A stretch of 64,000 nt of DNA from Heterodera schachtii (GCA_023374025.1 SIJG01000054.1:464895-528894), one strand, 5' to 3'; shown: positions 10,669 to 22,150, counted from the stretch's first letter. The notes: a model not told the origin generated them from the sequence alone. A program made the numbers and translations.

Positions 10669-10943
10669 AATTATTAGGAAATGACAAATGATCGATCATT
10701 ACGAATGGAAAGTGATCTGATAATTAATTTATGATTATTTTTTTTACCCAAATTCTCAAAAACTTTTGATTTCACATTTATTTTTGCCATTTTTTATACA
10801 TCCGATTTATAAATATATACAGACAGATATTTTCCTTCATAAAATTCATATCTTCGCCAATACATAATGATCGATCATTTCCCAATTAATTAATCCATTC
10901 TTCTGCTGATCACTGTTTTTGTTGTTGTTCTTTTGTCCGTCGC

Positions 10944-11998
10944 TCATTTGTCAAAAGACTCCTCTTTTTCGCTGCTTTGTCCCGCTTCTTCTTTTGCCGG
11001 TGGCGACAATGGCCTAAATTAAGCGCAATTAAAATTGATTCTTAAAGCAAAAAGCTGTTGACACTCTCACCCAATGCAATTTCCAGAAAGCGTAATGATG
11101 ACATTGTTGAAATCGGCCAAATTTTCATCCTTCCATTTTAACGCGGCCGTCGTCCCCCCAATTGGGCATCGCTTAATTAGCCAATCAAAACTGACATATC
11201 CACGAAAGCCTTTCTCCATTGTCAGCATTTCGTTGGTCCGTTCGTTCATCAATTGAAATGGCGCATTTCCGTTGGCGCAGTAACACTAAATTGAATTTGA
11301 TAGCTGGCGGAAGAAGTGGTGGCATGGAGAAATGCCTAAAAATGGGCAACGAAAATCAATTGGCTTAATCCAAAAATATTTTACGAAAAGGTTGCCACAC
11401 ACCTCCTTGAAAATGTTGACCAATTCAATGATTTCTGACGTAAAAGTGCTGGAACGCAATTGCTTTGGCTTTCCATCTTTTGTCGGAATGTGCAACCATT
11501 TGTACAATGCTTGGCCAACATAATATGAATATGGCTTATCTAATTCACCAATCTCATTAAGCAACAGAGTGCCGTAATCAATGGCATTTGGGAACAGACG
11601 ACCAGCATTGCTTGAATTAATGTTGAGATCGAAGAGCATTTTCGGCGAAGTGAGATGAAGCAATTTGTCCAAATTAACACCATCGGAAAGGATCAAATGG
11701 CGAATGTTTGGCGCAAAAATGGGCAAAATTGCATGGACGTAAACATGCAAAATTCGCTGGACATTGTTATAATTGTTGTTGTTATGTGACGACACAATTA
11801 AATGCAAATTGGTGCCTTTGTCAAAAATTTGCTGATTGGCACGAAGAAATGCGAGCACAGAATGGTCAATGTAACTTGAAAAGGAATGATTTTAATGCCA
11901 AATCTAATGCTTGATTTTTATACTCAATCCAAAGTTTGGCAAAGCGAATTTTGTTGGGCAGCGAACGGTCGGGCATTGCAAATGGCACAAAATAGAAA
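10944..11998 (-). pseudogene. F-box-like family copy 6, 5'-truncated with frameshift in exon 4
   Basis: Only the last part of exon 2 remains (11924 to about 11998, ...PDRSLPNKIRF...); upstream of it homology stops. Exon 3 is 11403-11874 and open, with an unusual stretch replacing the common GPNATAGQAL region (LFPNAIDYGTLLLNEIGE), a variant shared with copy 14 at 27869. Exon 4 (11071-11335) is one base out of phase: the frame stops at HFN while PFQLMNERTNEML continues in another. Exon 5 is 10944-11013. Copies 5 and 6 converge with about 275 bp between their ends; the gap contains TGATCGATCAT motifs seen downstream of other copies. Confidence 0.75.
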
Positions 11999-12661
11999 TT
12001 AAAATTGTTCAAATAAAAAGATTAAGATTAAAAAACCCAAAGTTATAACTTTTAAATTTTTATCCTTTTTTTAATTGCTCGGGTTCGACATGGATCGGGA
12101 TTTTATCAGGACCCCTCCCGACCAAAGGAACAGAGAATGACGGAAAAGGGAGGCAGAAATGCAAAATGACAAAGACATTTTGCGATTAATTGGCTCATTA
12201 AGCAACAAACCCCGACTCGTCACAATTAAATCTCGAATAGAAAGGGCTTTTGAATCGGTACGTCAACCACTTTTTTTAACCATTTTTAGTGCCTAAAAAT
12301 TGGAGCCCTACTCATAGACATCACGACAAATCAACAAATCTTAGAGGAATTGCTATGATGACATGGAAAATGTACTCATTCATATAAATGTATTTATTCG
12401 ACAATGAGAATAAATGACCATAAAACATGCATAAAACAGGGCAAACATATTACAATTATTAAAAATATACACATATATATGGCATAATTAAATAGAACAA
12501 CAAACATTTGTGGGAGAATTACATTCAGCAAGACAATGCCACAGGGATATGGACATACAATATATAAATACATAGAGATACAATTTCTCTTTTTTAAATT
12601 GGGGGTTAGTGTTATTATCGCGGTGGTCTCGTGAAGCAGCATTCTTCTCCGGCTGGCTCAT
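11999..12661. other. Non-coding stretch upstream of copy 6 remnant
   Basis: Contains a short CGGGATTTTATC...CCTCCCGACC piece at about 12070-12122 resembling the GGGATCC-rich hAT element at 26115. A 30-codon open segment at 12145-12255 ends in a possible GTACGT donor but has no recognised partner exons. No gene is called. Confidence 0.4.
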
Positions 12662-13710
12662 TCATTCTTCATCCTCCTCGCGGTCAGAGCCCGATTCAGT
12701 TGACGATTCAGAGCGTTCTTCCTGCGCCTTCTTGTTGCCCGCACGTCCTCCGCGCGACGCCTTCTGTTTCGTGGAACGTCCAGCAGCAGCGCTCTTGCGC
12801 GTTGGTTTCTTCTTCGTCTCAGTGGCACTCTCTTCGGAATCTGAAAATTCATTTTCATTAGGATTATACAATTGAAATGTGCCATTCCCCACCCCCATTC
12901 AACTCACGTCCACTGTCGCGCGGAGAGCCTGCAGCTTCCGCCTCGGAGTCGGCGCGCTCCTCCTCCTGGTCCGTCTTCTTGGTTGTTTTGCGCCCACGCG
13001 ACTTCGTCTGTTTGTTGGCACGTCCACCGGCAGTCTTGCGGGTTGGCTTCTTCTTCGTCTCAGTGGCACTCTCTTCGGAATCTGAAATGAAAAAACAGTT
13101 TAATTAATGGACACAAATTGAAATTGTGCCATTCCCCACCCCCATTCAACTCACGTTCGCTGTCCTCGCGGCCACTGTCGGCGGCTGTTCCGCTGTCCGA
13201 TGGTTCGGCTTGTTCCGCTTTCTTGGCAGGACGTCCGCGCTTCTTGGTGGCGGTGTTTGCACGGCGAGGAGCAGGCGACTTCTTCGTTGACGGTTTCTTC
13301 ACGCGTCGACCAGGAGTGCGACTGCTCGGGCCCGGCGCCTTCTTCTTCAGCGGTTGTTTCTTCTTGCGCGGCGTCTGAGAACGTCCTCCTCCACGACCGG
13401 CGGGCGAGCGACGACTCTTCGGGCCCGACTTCTTCGGCGAGCGACCAGGACGACCACGACCAGCAGACTTTGTTGACGCGGTGGAGCCGTCACGAGCTTT
13501 CTGCTGAAAAAAGGGGAAATGAATGAGTGACGACGGAAAAGGAAAGCAATCCGAAAACGTCACTTTGGCTGCCTTTTCCTTCGCCGCTTTCTGTGCCGCA
13601 ATCCGTGCCGAGCGTCGCAGTGGTTTGGTCTCGCCAGCGCTGGCCGCACGTTTCTTCGTCTTGCGACTGCGAGCACGGCGTTGTGATGTTGTTGACGATT
13701 CCGCAGACAT
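12662..13710 (-). CDS. Basic AT-hook chromatin-type protein (Lys/Arg/Ala/Ser-rich)
   Basis: Four exons on the minus strand: 13564-13710 (49 codons from the ATG at 13710), 13155-13503, 12908-13081 and 12662-12840. All phases agree, giving about 282 residues. The protein is dominated by Lys, Arg, Ala, Ser, Pro. It contains AT-hook-like cores, AGRGRPGRSPKK early in exon 2 and KKRGRPAKK late in exon 2, and ends in an acidic tail (DREEDEE). No winged-helix histone H1 domain is visible, so HMGA-like or H1-tail-like nuclear DNA-binding protein is the safest call. Exons 3 and 4 are paralogous: both start SEESATETKKKPTRK, and introns 2 and 3 share nearly identical sequence, showing a recent internal tandem duplication. 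The gene is markedly more GC-rich than its surroundings, suggesting a conserved, well-expressed single-copy gene. Confidence 0.75.
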
Positions 13711-13904
13711 TTTGAACGTTTTGTTGTTGAACTTGTTGACGGACGATGTTGACGATGATGATGATGATTGGTTGACAGATGGCAAAATGTGTGAACGCTA
13801 AATGAAATGAATGGGTTGAAACAATTAGAAGAAAAATTGATGAATAAAAATTAAAAATGAAAAAAAATATTGGAAGGAATGATTTTTGAGCCGAAAAGTG
13901 GCCA

Positions 13905-13912
13905 TATTTATA
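13905..13912 (-). promoter_or_regulatory. TATA box of the AT-hook gene
   Basis: TATAAATA on the minus strand about 195 bp upstream of the ATG, in the context AAAAGTGTATAAATATGGCC. The distance implies a 5' UTR of roughly 160 nt. Confidence 0.5.
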
Positions 13913-15381
13913 CACTTTTTGAGTGTGATTTTCACAGAAAAAGGAAAATTAATAATCGGAAAATTTAAAAAATCATTGGCGTAAAAACAAACGCCAATGC
14001 ATTCAAATAGAAAACAAAGTTTATTTATGTTTGATAAAATTCCTAATCATGGAAATCCAGCTAACTAATGCCGGGTTTGAATGCCAAGATGGGCTTCAAA
14101 CATACATTATTATTTTTTATCTTCCATGGACTAAACAGCTTTAAATAAGCGATTGAAAGTGATTGTATATGAAGTTTTATCGTCAGCAAATTTTTGAAAA
14201 AATAATTAATCTTTCAAACAACGTAATTATTGTTCCTAATAACCCAAAAGAACAAATTTTCTTAAATTTAATGCTTTTAAGACATTTAAGATTGAAAAAA
14301 TGTAAGTTTGACCCGATTTTGGACATACAAATATCAGGGTGGGAATGTATGGACGGCGCCCGGAAAATGCGTCAGTGGGAAATGTGTCAGTAAAATTATT
14401 TGTCATAAAAATAATTTCATTGCGTTTTCGGGGGGAACTGACCACGATTCCGGTATCATTTCGGCCAATTCGAACCCCGACCTCGAATTCGAACAAAAAG
14501 TCGAAAGGCCAAATTTTCGAATGTAGCATTTTTGGTTCAAAAACGGTATAAATGACCTCTTATTGAAGGATTATGCCTTTTAGTTTGTTTCCGTGTATTT
14601 AAACCTTTTTTAAGAAAAAACCTAATTTCGACAACACATTAAAGCAGGAGGTCCCTCACGAAGGTGGGCAAAGGTCCCTTTTCAAAACACCACAAAAATT
14701 TATCACTCCAAATGTTCAATGTGCGATATGCCTTGTTTGGTCTGATCCCGAAGTACGGCATTTTGTACCAAGAATTTATGTTAATTCTAAATTCATTTAC
14801 TTTTTTAAATTATTGTTATCTGTAAGGAGTGCGTCTGCTTCGCTGTCAGTCCTCGTGGTGCCGGCGCTATCTGTTCGGTTCTGATGTTGTGAAATTGCTT
14901 TGTGAAAAAAATGCTGAGAATTAATTTTTAAAATTTTTTTAAGTTTTGACCAATTTCAAATACCGGATCCGAACTCGAACAAAAAAGCGGAAAAATTCAA
15001 AATTATCAAAATCCATTTTTTGTTTATATCTTTAGAGAATGACCATTTGGTTTTGAAATAGTTTTTGTCTAAAGTTAACAACCCCGAAACCACTAAAAAC
15101 AATGTTTTAATAGAAATTTAAAAAAATTTTAAATTTAATTCTCGAAATAATGAAAAAAAACCCGGACCAATAGGGATTCCGAAATAAACCGTGTAACAGA
15201 ACGGACAAAACGAAAAGGTTGAAATTTTGAAGTTTTTTTCTTCATAAATTTTTTCAAAAGCTAGAAAATCTTTTCGCTTTTTTTTAATGCTAGTAGAGAA
15301 TGTGAAGAGCTTTTGGCGGATGAAACAGCAACAATGTTTGGATTTGGATTCAAAAATACGGCCAATCTTTCTACTGCTCAC
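13913..15381. other. Repeat-bearing stretch without a gene
   Basis: About 14125-14330 is the second copy of the dispersed repeat at 8945-9130. About 14430-14530 carries the CCCGACCTCGAATTCGAAC repeat. About 15130-15340 contains a decayed piece of the family of foldback elements (AAGTTTTTTTCTTC, GCTAGAAAATC). No open reading frame here has recognisable homology. Confidence 0.4.
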
Positions 15382-15951
15382 CCAATGTCATCGTAGAGAA
15401 GGAAGAAGACTCCGTTCAAATTGGCACCCGAATTTTCGGGTAATTGATCACCAGAAAATCAGTTGGTCATTTGCAATATACAATTCCAATTTTGTGCCAT
15501 TTCTGTCCCAAATGTGCTTGTTCGAACGGAGAAATGTGAGCACAGAATGGTCAATGTAGCTGAATAAATAAAAAAAAATGCTTTAATACATACAAAAGTT
15601 TAAAATCACTGAATATGAAGTTCTTTAAAGCGGATTTTGTTGGGCAGCGGACGGTCCGGCAAAGGAAATCCACAAATTTTCAATCGATCAATACAGACAG
15701 TTTCGCTTTTGGTCCTTCGTCCTTGTCAATTCTGATTATTCTCCAAACTGTCAATTCGCTTTTTCCGTCAAAATGTGCGTCCACCAAAACATCGAAACGA
15801 TCGGAAAGCAATGCCATTTTAAGGCCAAGTTGAGCATGGTCAAATGATGGCAGAATGTCCATCCAAACGTCGCTACAAATCCAACTGAAATTCATAAAAA
15901 AACAATTAAATGAAAGTAATTTTTCAAAATAATTCCTTACCGTCGATTCAT
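15382..15951 (-). pseudogene. F-box-like family copy 7, frameshift and exon 3-exon 4 deletion
   Basis: Exon 1 15941-15951 (MNR), exon 2 15610-15884 (WICSDVWMDILPSFDHAQLG). Exon 2 has one extra T at about 15683, so the frame stops after LSVLID while ENLVDFPLP continues in the next frame. Exon 3 begins at 15559 (YIDHSVLTFLRSNKHIWDRN) but after about 100 nt jumps directly into the end of an exon 4 (SGANLNGVFFLLYDDIG, donor at 15381). Most of exon 3, intron 3 and most of exon 4 are deleted. No exon 5 is seen. Clear pseudogene. Confidence 0.8.
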
Positions 15952-16175
15952 TTTGGTGGTTCAATTAGCACAATTTGTTCTTTTTCAAATTGATTTCTTT
16001 GTCACAAAAGGCAAAAATCTGTTGTTAACTTAAAAAGAGACAATTAGGAAAAATGAGAGAGCAAAAAAAGAACACAAAAACATTTTTAAACAGAAATTCA
16101 TCACATTTTTGTGCAAAAAAAAACGGACGGAAATTTGTAAAAAATATTGTTTTTTTCACTCTAATTCAGTTTATC

Positions 16176-16277
16176 GTATTATCTCTAATTATTAATTATC
16201 GCCCCCCCCCCTATATGAGGAGGTTGAACAATATTACCCCGGGGGTGGGGGGGTGGGGATAATTATAGATAATACGG
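16176..16277. mobile_element. 102-bp inverted-repeat element with poly-C/poly-G core
   Basis: Ends GTATTATCTCTAATTATTAA and its imperfect mirror ATAATTATAGATAATAC flank C-run and G-run segments. TATC is present on both sides (16172-16175, 16278-16281), and the homologous stretch at about 52990 lacks the insert, so this is an insertion with a short target duplication. Confidence 0.6.
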
Positions 16278-16362
16278 TATCCGCTCAATCAATTTTTAAT
16301 TAGGCTACGGAGAATCCATGAAAAAATATGAATTTACATGAAAAAGAAAGACGTGTAAATTA

Positions 16363-16714
16363 GGGGCGGGGTCGTTTTTGCGCCAGCCTAGTTTTTGAAC
16401 TATAACTTTTTTCATTGTCAACCAAATCTAACTTTCTTGGTATCATTCGAAAGCTCTTCACATACTCTATTAGCATGCAAAATTGCGAAAAATTTCGTTA
16501 AAGTTCAAAAAAGTTATGGCCAAAAAAGCTGAAAAACCTGATTTCTGATGTACTTTTGGTCATAAGTTTGTTCAAAATTAACAAATTTTTTTGGAATTTT
16601 GCAGGCTAATATAGGATCCTTAGGGCTATCAAATGATACCAAGAAAGTTGGATTTGGTCGGCAATAAAAAAGTTATAGTTCAAAAACTAGGCTGGCGCGA
16701 AAACGACCTGGCCC
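16363..16714. mobile_element. 352-bp foldback element with 10-bp target duplication
   Basis: Inverted ends (GGTCGTTTTTGCGCCAGCCT and its mirror) enclose GGTATCATTCGAAAGCT and its mirror, with no coding. It is flanked by GTGTAAATTA at 16353-16362 and 16715-16724. A 9-10-bp duplication with long inverted ends suggests a Mutator-like non-autonomous element. Confidence 0.75.
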
Positions 16715-16801
16715 GTGTAAATTAACCATTGAACAATCAACAAAACGCCTTTCCCTTTACTCTCTCTTTATATACGCATAAATTAATGCGTTATTGCAAT
16801 C

Positions 16802-18088
16802 GACGTGTGGATGGATATTCTCCCATCTTTTGACCATGCTCAACTCGGACTCAAAATGGCATTGCTTTCCGATCGTTTCGATGTTTTAGTTGACGCGCAT
16901 TTTGATGGAAAAAGCGAATTGACAATTTGGAGAGAAATAAGAATTCGCAAGGACAAAGGACCAAAAGCGAAACTGTCTGTACAGATCAATGGCACTTTTG
17001 TGCAATTTCGGCTTGTACGGATCGATGACCAATTTGTGGAATTTCCGATGCCGGACCATCCGTTGCCCAACAAAATTCGTTTTCGTTTCCTTCAGATTGA
17101 GTAATTTTCAACTTTTTTTTTGTTTATATTAATGCATTTGTATGTTTCTTCAGGTACATTGACCATTCCGTCATTGAATTTCTCCGTGCCAACAAACAAA
17201 TTTGGGACAGAAAAGGCACCAATTTGGATTTGAATGTGTATTCATACGAAAAGGATGTTCAGCAAATTTGTGATGTTTTTGCCAGTGAAATTTGGCAAAT
17301 TTTTGCGACAAACCTTCGCCATTTTTCCTTTATCAATGGCGATGATTTGGACAATTTGCGCCGTCGCATTTCACCGACATTTCTCATCGATTCCATTCAA
17401 TTGTATTCAATCGATTCTGGTGCTCTATTCCCCGATGGAATTGCTTTTGATGGGCCAAATGCAACTGCTGGCCAAGCGTTGTCCAAATGGTTGCACACTC
17501 CGACAAAAAATAGTCAACCGAAGGAATTGCATCGCAATAATATTTTGGGTCCACTGAATCTCGAATGGGTCAACAACTTCAAAGAGGTGTCCCGGCTTAT
17601 TTTCGTTAATTGTTTTTGTTTTACCAATTTTGTTTAGACATTTCGCTGTGCCACCACTTCTGTCAGTTACACAATTCAACTTTATTTTCATGTGGGAGCA
17701 ATGCCAACTGAACAATTTGAATTGGTGAATGGACGGACGAAAGAAAAGCTGACACTGAAACAGAATATCGATGAATTCTACGCATATGTGTGTAATTGGC
17801 TGTTGCAACGGTGCCCAATTGGTGAGACGGCGACGGCGCCAGTTAAGTGGAAAAACGTGAAAATTCGGGTGCCAATTTGAAATATATCAGATTTGCTCTA
17901 CGGCATGCCAATTATTCGGGTGCCAATTTGAACAATATCCGATTTGATTTGTGGGGTGGAAATCGTTGCATTGGGTGAGCAGCAACAACAGCAATTTTTG
18001 ATTGTCGAAAAATAAAAATAATTTTAGGCCATTGTCACCACCAGCGGAAGATAAAGAAGGAGAAGCGGATCAGAGCAACGGAAATTAA
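16802..18088 (+). pseudogene. F-box-like family copy 8, exon 1 lost, partial duplication in exon 4
   Basis: Exon 2 starts without its intron: promoter-like DNA runs straight into GACGTGTGGATGGATATT at about 16802, so exon 1, intron 1 and the first WIC codons are deleted. Exon 2 ends at 17100 and has a short internal repeat (TFVQFRLVRIDDQFVEFPMP). Exon 3 17154-17586 is open (YIDHSVIEFLRANKQIWDRK to NNFKE). Exon 4 17638-17974 contains a 52-bp partial duplication (TTCGGGTGCCAATTTGAA at about 17864 and 17917) that breaks the frame, stopping at VKIRVPI. Exon 5 18028-18088 keeps the acidic tail ending DQSNGN. Non-functional unless a different start is used. Confidence 0.75.
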
Positions 18089-18292
18089 TTATATTTGAGA
18101 AAGGATCGATCTCATCAATAGGAAACGAATTTTGTGCCATCATTTTCACTTAGAAATGCTTTTGTTGATGATTATTTCGTTCGAATAAAAGATACATTAT
18201 TTATATATATGTTTTATTGAAAACGCTACTAATTAATTAAATTAAAAAATCAAATGCTTGATTTTATGTAGCACTTTTCATCGGTCATCATT

Positions 18293-18672
18293 AGGGCGGG
18301 CCAGGCCGTTTTCGTACGAGCACATGTTTTTTGACTATAACTTTTTTCTATGTCATCCAAATCCAACGATCTTTATATCATTCGATAGCCATTCAGATGC
18401 TCTATTAGCCTGCAAAATTTCAAAAAATTTCGTTAAGTTTTAAAAAAAAAAAGTTCGAGCCAAAAAAGTTGGAAAATCTGGTTGTATGAATTCTTCTGGT
18501 CATAACTTTTTTGAACCTTAACGAAATTTTTCGAAATTTTGCAGGCTAATAGAGGACACTTAGGGCTATCGAATGATACCAACAATGTTGGATTTGGTTG
18601 GCAAAGAAAAAAGTTATAGCCAAAAACTTGTGCTCGTACGAAAACGGCCCGTACGAAAACGACCCTGACCGT
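18293..18672. mobile_element. Foldback element of the GTATCATTCGATAGC family
   Basis: GGCCGTTTTCGTACGAGCAC at the left is mirrored by GTGCTCGTACGAAAACGGCC at the right, with CCAAATCCAA and ATATCATTCGATAGCC and their mirrors inside. No convincing target duplication (only TCATTA-like sequence on both sides). Confidence 0.7.
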
Positions 18673-19722
18673 CATTAGGGATGTGACTTTTAGTGACGGA
18701 AAATCCAAAAATAGTTAACTAAAATAGTGAGTAAAAATGCCAAAATAGTAACGCATAAAATGTCTTTTTTGAGCTTCTTTTTTCAAATCAATTGAGCAAA
18801 AAATTTAGTTTACAGGTACAGGAAAAATACAGGCCCCTCAAGGCTTGGATCCAGGCCTGTATTTTTTGCAACTTCTTTTAAAATCAAACAAAGGTTTGAA
18901 AAAATCAATTAATTGCTTAGGAACATCTTAAAATATCTAATTTACAATAATTATGTCTCTTTAAATATATTAGATCATTTTTGTAAAATTGAAAAAAACA
19001 TCGATCACTTGAAATAATAAATTCTAAAATTTTGTACAGGAAAATCCAGTTTTTTTTTGTATTTAGCCTGTACCTGTCTGTACCTGTACTAAATTCCAAA
19101 AATGGCCTGTAATGTGCCGCGAAAAATCATACGGAAAAAATTAGGGCTGCCAGCTAAAAATTTAAAATTCGTCGTTTAATGCTTCGATGTTCCGTTTCAT
19201 CAGTGTCAGTTTTTCTTTCGTCCGTTCATTCAAAAATTCACCAGGGTAATTTTAAATGTTCTCGCAAAGAGGGTCGATTTCAAGTACGTACTTACCATTC
19301 AAGTACAAATCCAAGCTAAACGAGCAACATTCAAACCAAAGTCAATATTTCGTGCATTTAAACGTGCATCGATCGGTGAGTATTACCAAATCAGCACAAA
19401 ACCCGATCAGAGAGTCCGCCTCAGTTTCCTATCATTTTTTTTCATATTTAAATCACAATTTTTTTCAATCAATCGCTTTTAATTACAATAAAAAAATAGA
19501 AAATTTGCCTTATTGTTTAGAAAAGGATTTTGCAGGACATGACAATATTCCACCAAGATTTTCTAGTCTATTTTTACAAAATTTTGATATCTTAGCAGAA
19601 ATTACCAGTCATATAAAATAAGTTGTTTTCCGTTTCTTAGCTATTGTAAGGAAGAAGCTGGCTGGGCGGTTAAAACGCGGAAAGCGGGGGTTGATAAGAT
19701 CCATAAAAGAAAGGGCGGATAT
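18673..19722. other. Non-coding stretch with a CCTGTACC inverted repeat
   Basis: About 18810-19095 is bounded by TTTACAGGTACAGG and CCTGTACCTGTCTGTACCTG, inverted relative to each other, and looks like another small element. A 121-codon open frame at 19256-19621 has no recognisable features and is not called as a gene. Confidence 0.4.
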
Positions 19723-19791
19723 GCCTCGGTAGCTTAATGGTAGAGCTGCCACGGAAAGGGTGCATGAGTGGGTTCGATTCCCACCCGAGGT
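19723..19791 (+). tRNA. tRNA-like sequence with atypical anticodon arm
   Basis: Acceptor arms GCCTCGG / CCGAGGT pair, the D arm (GCTT...GAGC) and the T arm (GTGGG-TTCGATT-CCCAC) are good, and the internal A and B boxes are present. The anticodon arm is poor: the 21 nt between the D and T arms are short by one or two, and only three pairs form around GGAAAGG. The central AAA would be an anticodon, but the usual U33 is G. Probably a tRNA pseudogene or tRNA-derived repeat. Confidence 0.45.
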
Positions 19792-20040
19792 TTAACATTT
19801 TGCCCATTTCTTATTCTATATTCGTTAATACTAACGACATTTTATGGTAGTTTTTGTTAGTTTTAGGACAACTTCCGCAAAAGGCCAAGGGTTCGCTCTT
19901 CGGTATCCAATTTAGCCAATGATTAAGCCGTGTCATCCCCTATGTAGAATTAAGGTGCAGCTAAACCGAAATAGAGCTAGATAAACATGATCAAGCGAAT
20001 GAAAAATTTGATTGGACGCATAAACTGTACTTGAGCCTCA
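19792..20040. other. Non-coding spacer before the copy 9 promoter
   Basis: No gene or recognised repeat seen. Confidence 0.4.
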
Positions 20041-20049
20041 TTTAATGTG

Positions 20050-20325
20050 TACGCATAAATTAACGAATTATGGCCATTATTTTTGGCCAGCAGACCTTTT
20101 TAATCTCTTCCATCCCTTTCAAATTGGTCAATTTTATGTTTTTACCAACAAAAATGGCCGAAATGCTTATTGGTCCAGTTGAGCCCCTTAAATAATATTG
20201 TGCCGTGGTTGTGTGAATTTATGCGCTTTTATTGTTGATTTTCTTTTTAAATTTTGCTGCTTAAAACGAGAAAGTGTCGAAATTACAAAATCTATTTTTT
20301 TTTCTTTTTTTTATGGGTATATAAA
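20050..20325 (+). promoter_or_regulatory. Conserved family promoter module of copy 9
   Basis: Contains ACGCATAAATTAA (20051), the imperfect palindrome TGGCCATTATTTTTGGCCA (20071-20089), CAGACCTTTTTAATCT, and a TATATAAA box (20318-20325) 38 bp before the ATG. The same elements in the same order precede exon 1 at 42094, 53290 and 59461, which points to a functional promoter rather than chance. Confidence 0.6.
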
Positions 20326-20362
20326 GACGTCAAACAGACTTTTTCATTCATAATACCGCAAA

Positions 20363-21871
20363 ATGAATCGGCGGTAATGATTTTTTTTAATTACAAATTT
20401 TCATTTACCTATGCTATTTTTAAACGCATTTCAGTTGGATTTGTAGCGATGTGTGGATGGACATTATGCCATCTTTTGACCGTCCCCAACTTGGCCTCAA
20501 AATGGCATTGCTTTCCGACCGTTTCGATGTTTTGGTGGACGCACATTTTGACGGAAAAAGCGAATTGACAGTTTGGAGAATAATCGCAATTCGCAAGGAC
20601 AAAAGACGAAGTGCAAACGTTAATGGACCAAAAGCGAAACTGTTTGTACTGATCGGTGGCAAAAGGGTGGCATTTCCGTTGCCCGACCATCCGCTGCCCA
20701 ACAAAATCCGCTTTAAGGACCTTCGGATTTAGTAATTTCAAAAACTTTACAGAAACCAATTAATCTTCTTCAATTTTTCCCCCTTTCAGCTACATTGACC
20801 ATTTTGTGCTCACATTTATCCGTTCAAACAAGCCAGTTTGGGACAGAATGGGCACCAAATTTGAGTTGGATTTGCTTTTGTTTGCCACCGACAAACAACA
20901 GCACATTTGGGATGTTTTTACCAGTGAAATTTGGCCAATTTTTGCGACAAACATTCGCCATTTTGGCTTTCGCAGTGACAATCATTTGGACAATTTGCGT
21001 CGTTTGATCTCGCCAACAATTCTCACTGATCTTGATCAATTGATTCAATCAATTCTGGTGCTCTATTACCCGATGGAATTGCTGACGATGGGCCAAATGC
21101 AACTGTTGGGCAAGCGTTGGCCAAATGGTTGCACACTCCGACAACTGATGGCCAACCGAATGAATTGCGTTGCTATGTTAATTTTTATAAATTTACTCTC
21201 GGATGGATCGACAATTTCAAGGAGGTGATCGACCACTTTTTCGTAAACGACTGACTAATTAATTTAATTGCCCTTAATTTACGCTCCCTTTTTGTTTAGA
21301 CATTTCTCCGTGCCACCACTTCTGTCGCTTACAATGTTCGGCTTGAACTTCTAGTGGTTAGCGAAATGAATACTGTTGAACAATTTGAGTTGGTGAACGA
21401 AGTGACCCAAGAAAAGTTGACACTTCGGAAGGACGGAGAGATTTGTCTGTTGAAACGGTGCCCAATATTTGTTGGGGAGACGGCGGCGGTTTGGGGAAAA
21501 AAACCGAAAATTGGACAATTTGAACGGAGCGATCTTCCGTCTTTATGATGATTGTATTGGGTGAGCGGAAAGATTGGCCTTACTTTTGAATAGAGAATGG
21601 ACAGCAGGGTACAGTAGTGTCCTCTGTACAGTACTTTCCCAGAATCTTGGCAGGACCAGTAGTCTTATTAAAACAGCAGGACTTCAGTCCTTGTCTTGTC
21701 GTTTTCGAAAACCCTTGTCCGAGTTTTTTTCGAAATTCCGGGGCTTTATTTTCACAAAAAATGTTCATCCATTTAAAATTTGGTTTATTTAGGCCGCTGT
21801 CTCCGCCAGGTCAAAGTGACGAAAAGATGTTCTCGACTCCCGGGCCCAGTGATCAACAGAAGAAGGAGTGA
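20363..21871 (+). pseudogene. F-box-like family copy 9, two frameshifts
   Basis: Exon 1 20363-20373 (MNR), exon 2 20435-20731 (open; WICSDVWMDIMPSFDRPQLG), exon 3 20790-21224, exon 4 21300-21560, exon 5 21793-21871. The TAG-like end of exon 2 is a donor (TA|gtaatt, joined to C gives Tyr). Exon 3 has lost one base near 21041 (LDQL then IDSGALLPDGIADDG in the next frame). Exon 4 has lost one base near 21512 (KKPKIG instead of a DENLDNL-type frame). Exon 5 retains the MFSTPGPSDQQKKE tail shared with copy 22. The promoter is intact, so the locus may still be transcribed. Confidence 0.8.
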
Positions 21872-22150
21872 TAATTTGAGAGATGTCCGATCGTTTTATT
21901 GATAATATTTTTGTTTGCTGTTCGAATTTACCATTTTTGGCGATATTAAAAATAGGAATTTGAGTTGGGCGGCTAGCAAAAAAAATAATAATTTGGCATT
22001 TCATTGTTTAGGCAGGAAAACCAGCGAGAAAAAAATTTGAGAATGTTTTGCGGGATTCACATTGGCACCAAAAAATTCTCACAAAAAAAAGCAAGCAAAT
22101 AAATGTAAGAATCAACAAAAAGCATTTCTTATAGAGAAAAAAAGAGCGCA

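Larger units (their letters stand above)
15952..16801. other. Intergenic region between divergent copies 7 and 8 with two inserted elements
   Basis: Flank sequence 16150-16330 matches 52975-53045 upstream of copy 22 (CTCTAATTCAGTTTATC, TTAGGCTACGGAGAATCCA). Two insertions interrupt it (16176-16277 and 16363-16714). The last 60 bases resemble the family promoter (TATACGCATAAATTAATGCG) but break off before the TATA box and exon 1. Confidence 0.55.

Noticed and set aside
12609..13785. Plus-strand frames opposite the AT-hook gene
   Set aside because: Shadows of the GC-rich minus-strand exons; the minus-strand exons have consistent splice sites and phases.
18293..18672. True 9-bp target duplication at this foldback element
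   Set aside because: TCATTA-like sequence is present on both sides, but the spacing does not give a clean duplication.
19256..19621. 121-codon open frame
   Set aside because: No recognisable domain, no family resemblance, no supporting promoter; composition typical of AT-rich non-coding DNA.
20727..20735. Apparent stop codon at the end of exon 2 (also at 53637 and elsewhere)
   Set aside because: TA or TG followed by GTAAT is a splice donor; joined to the next exon's first base it codes Tyr or Cys.
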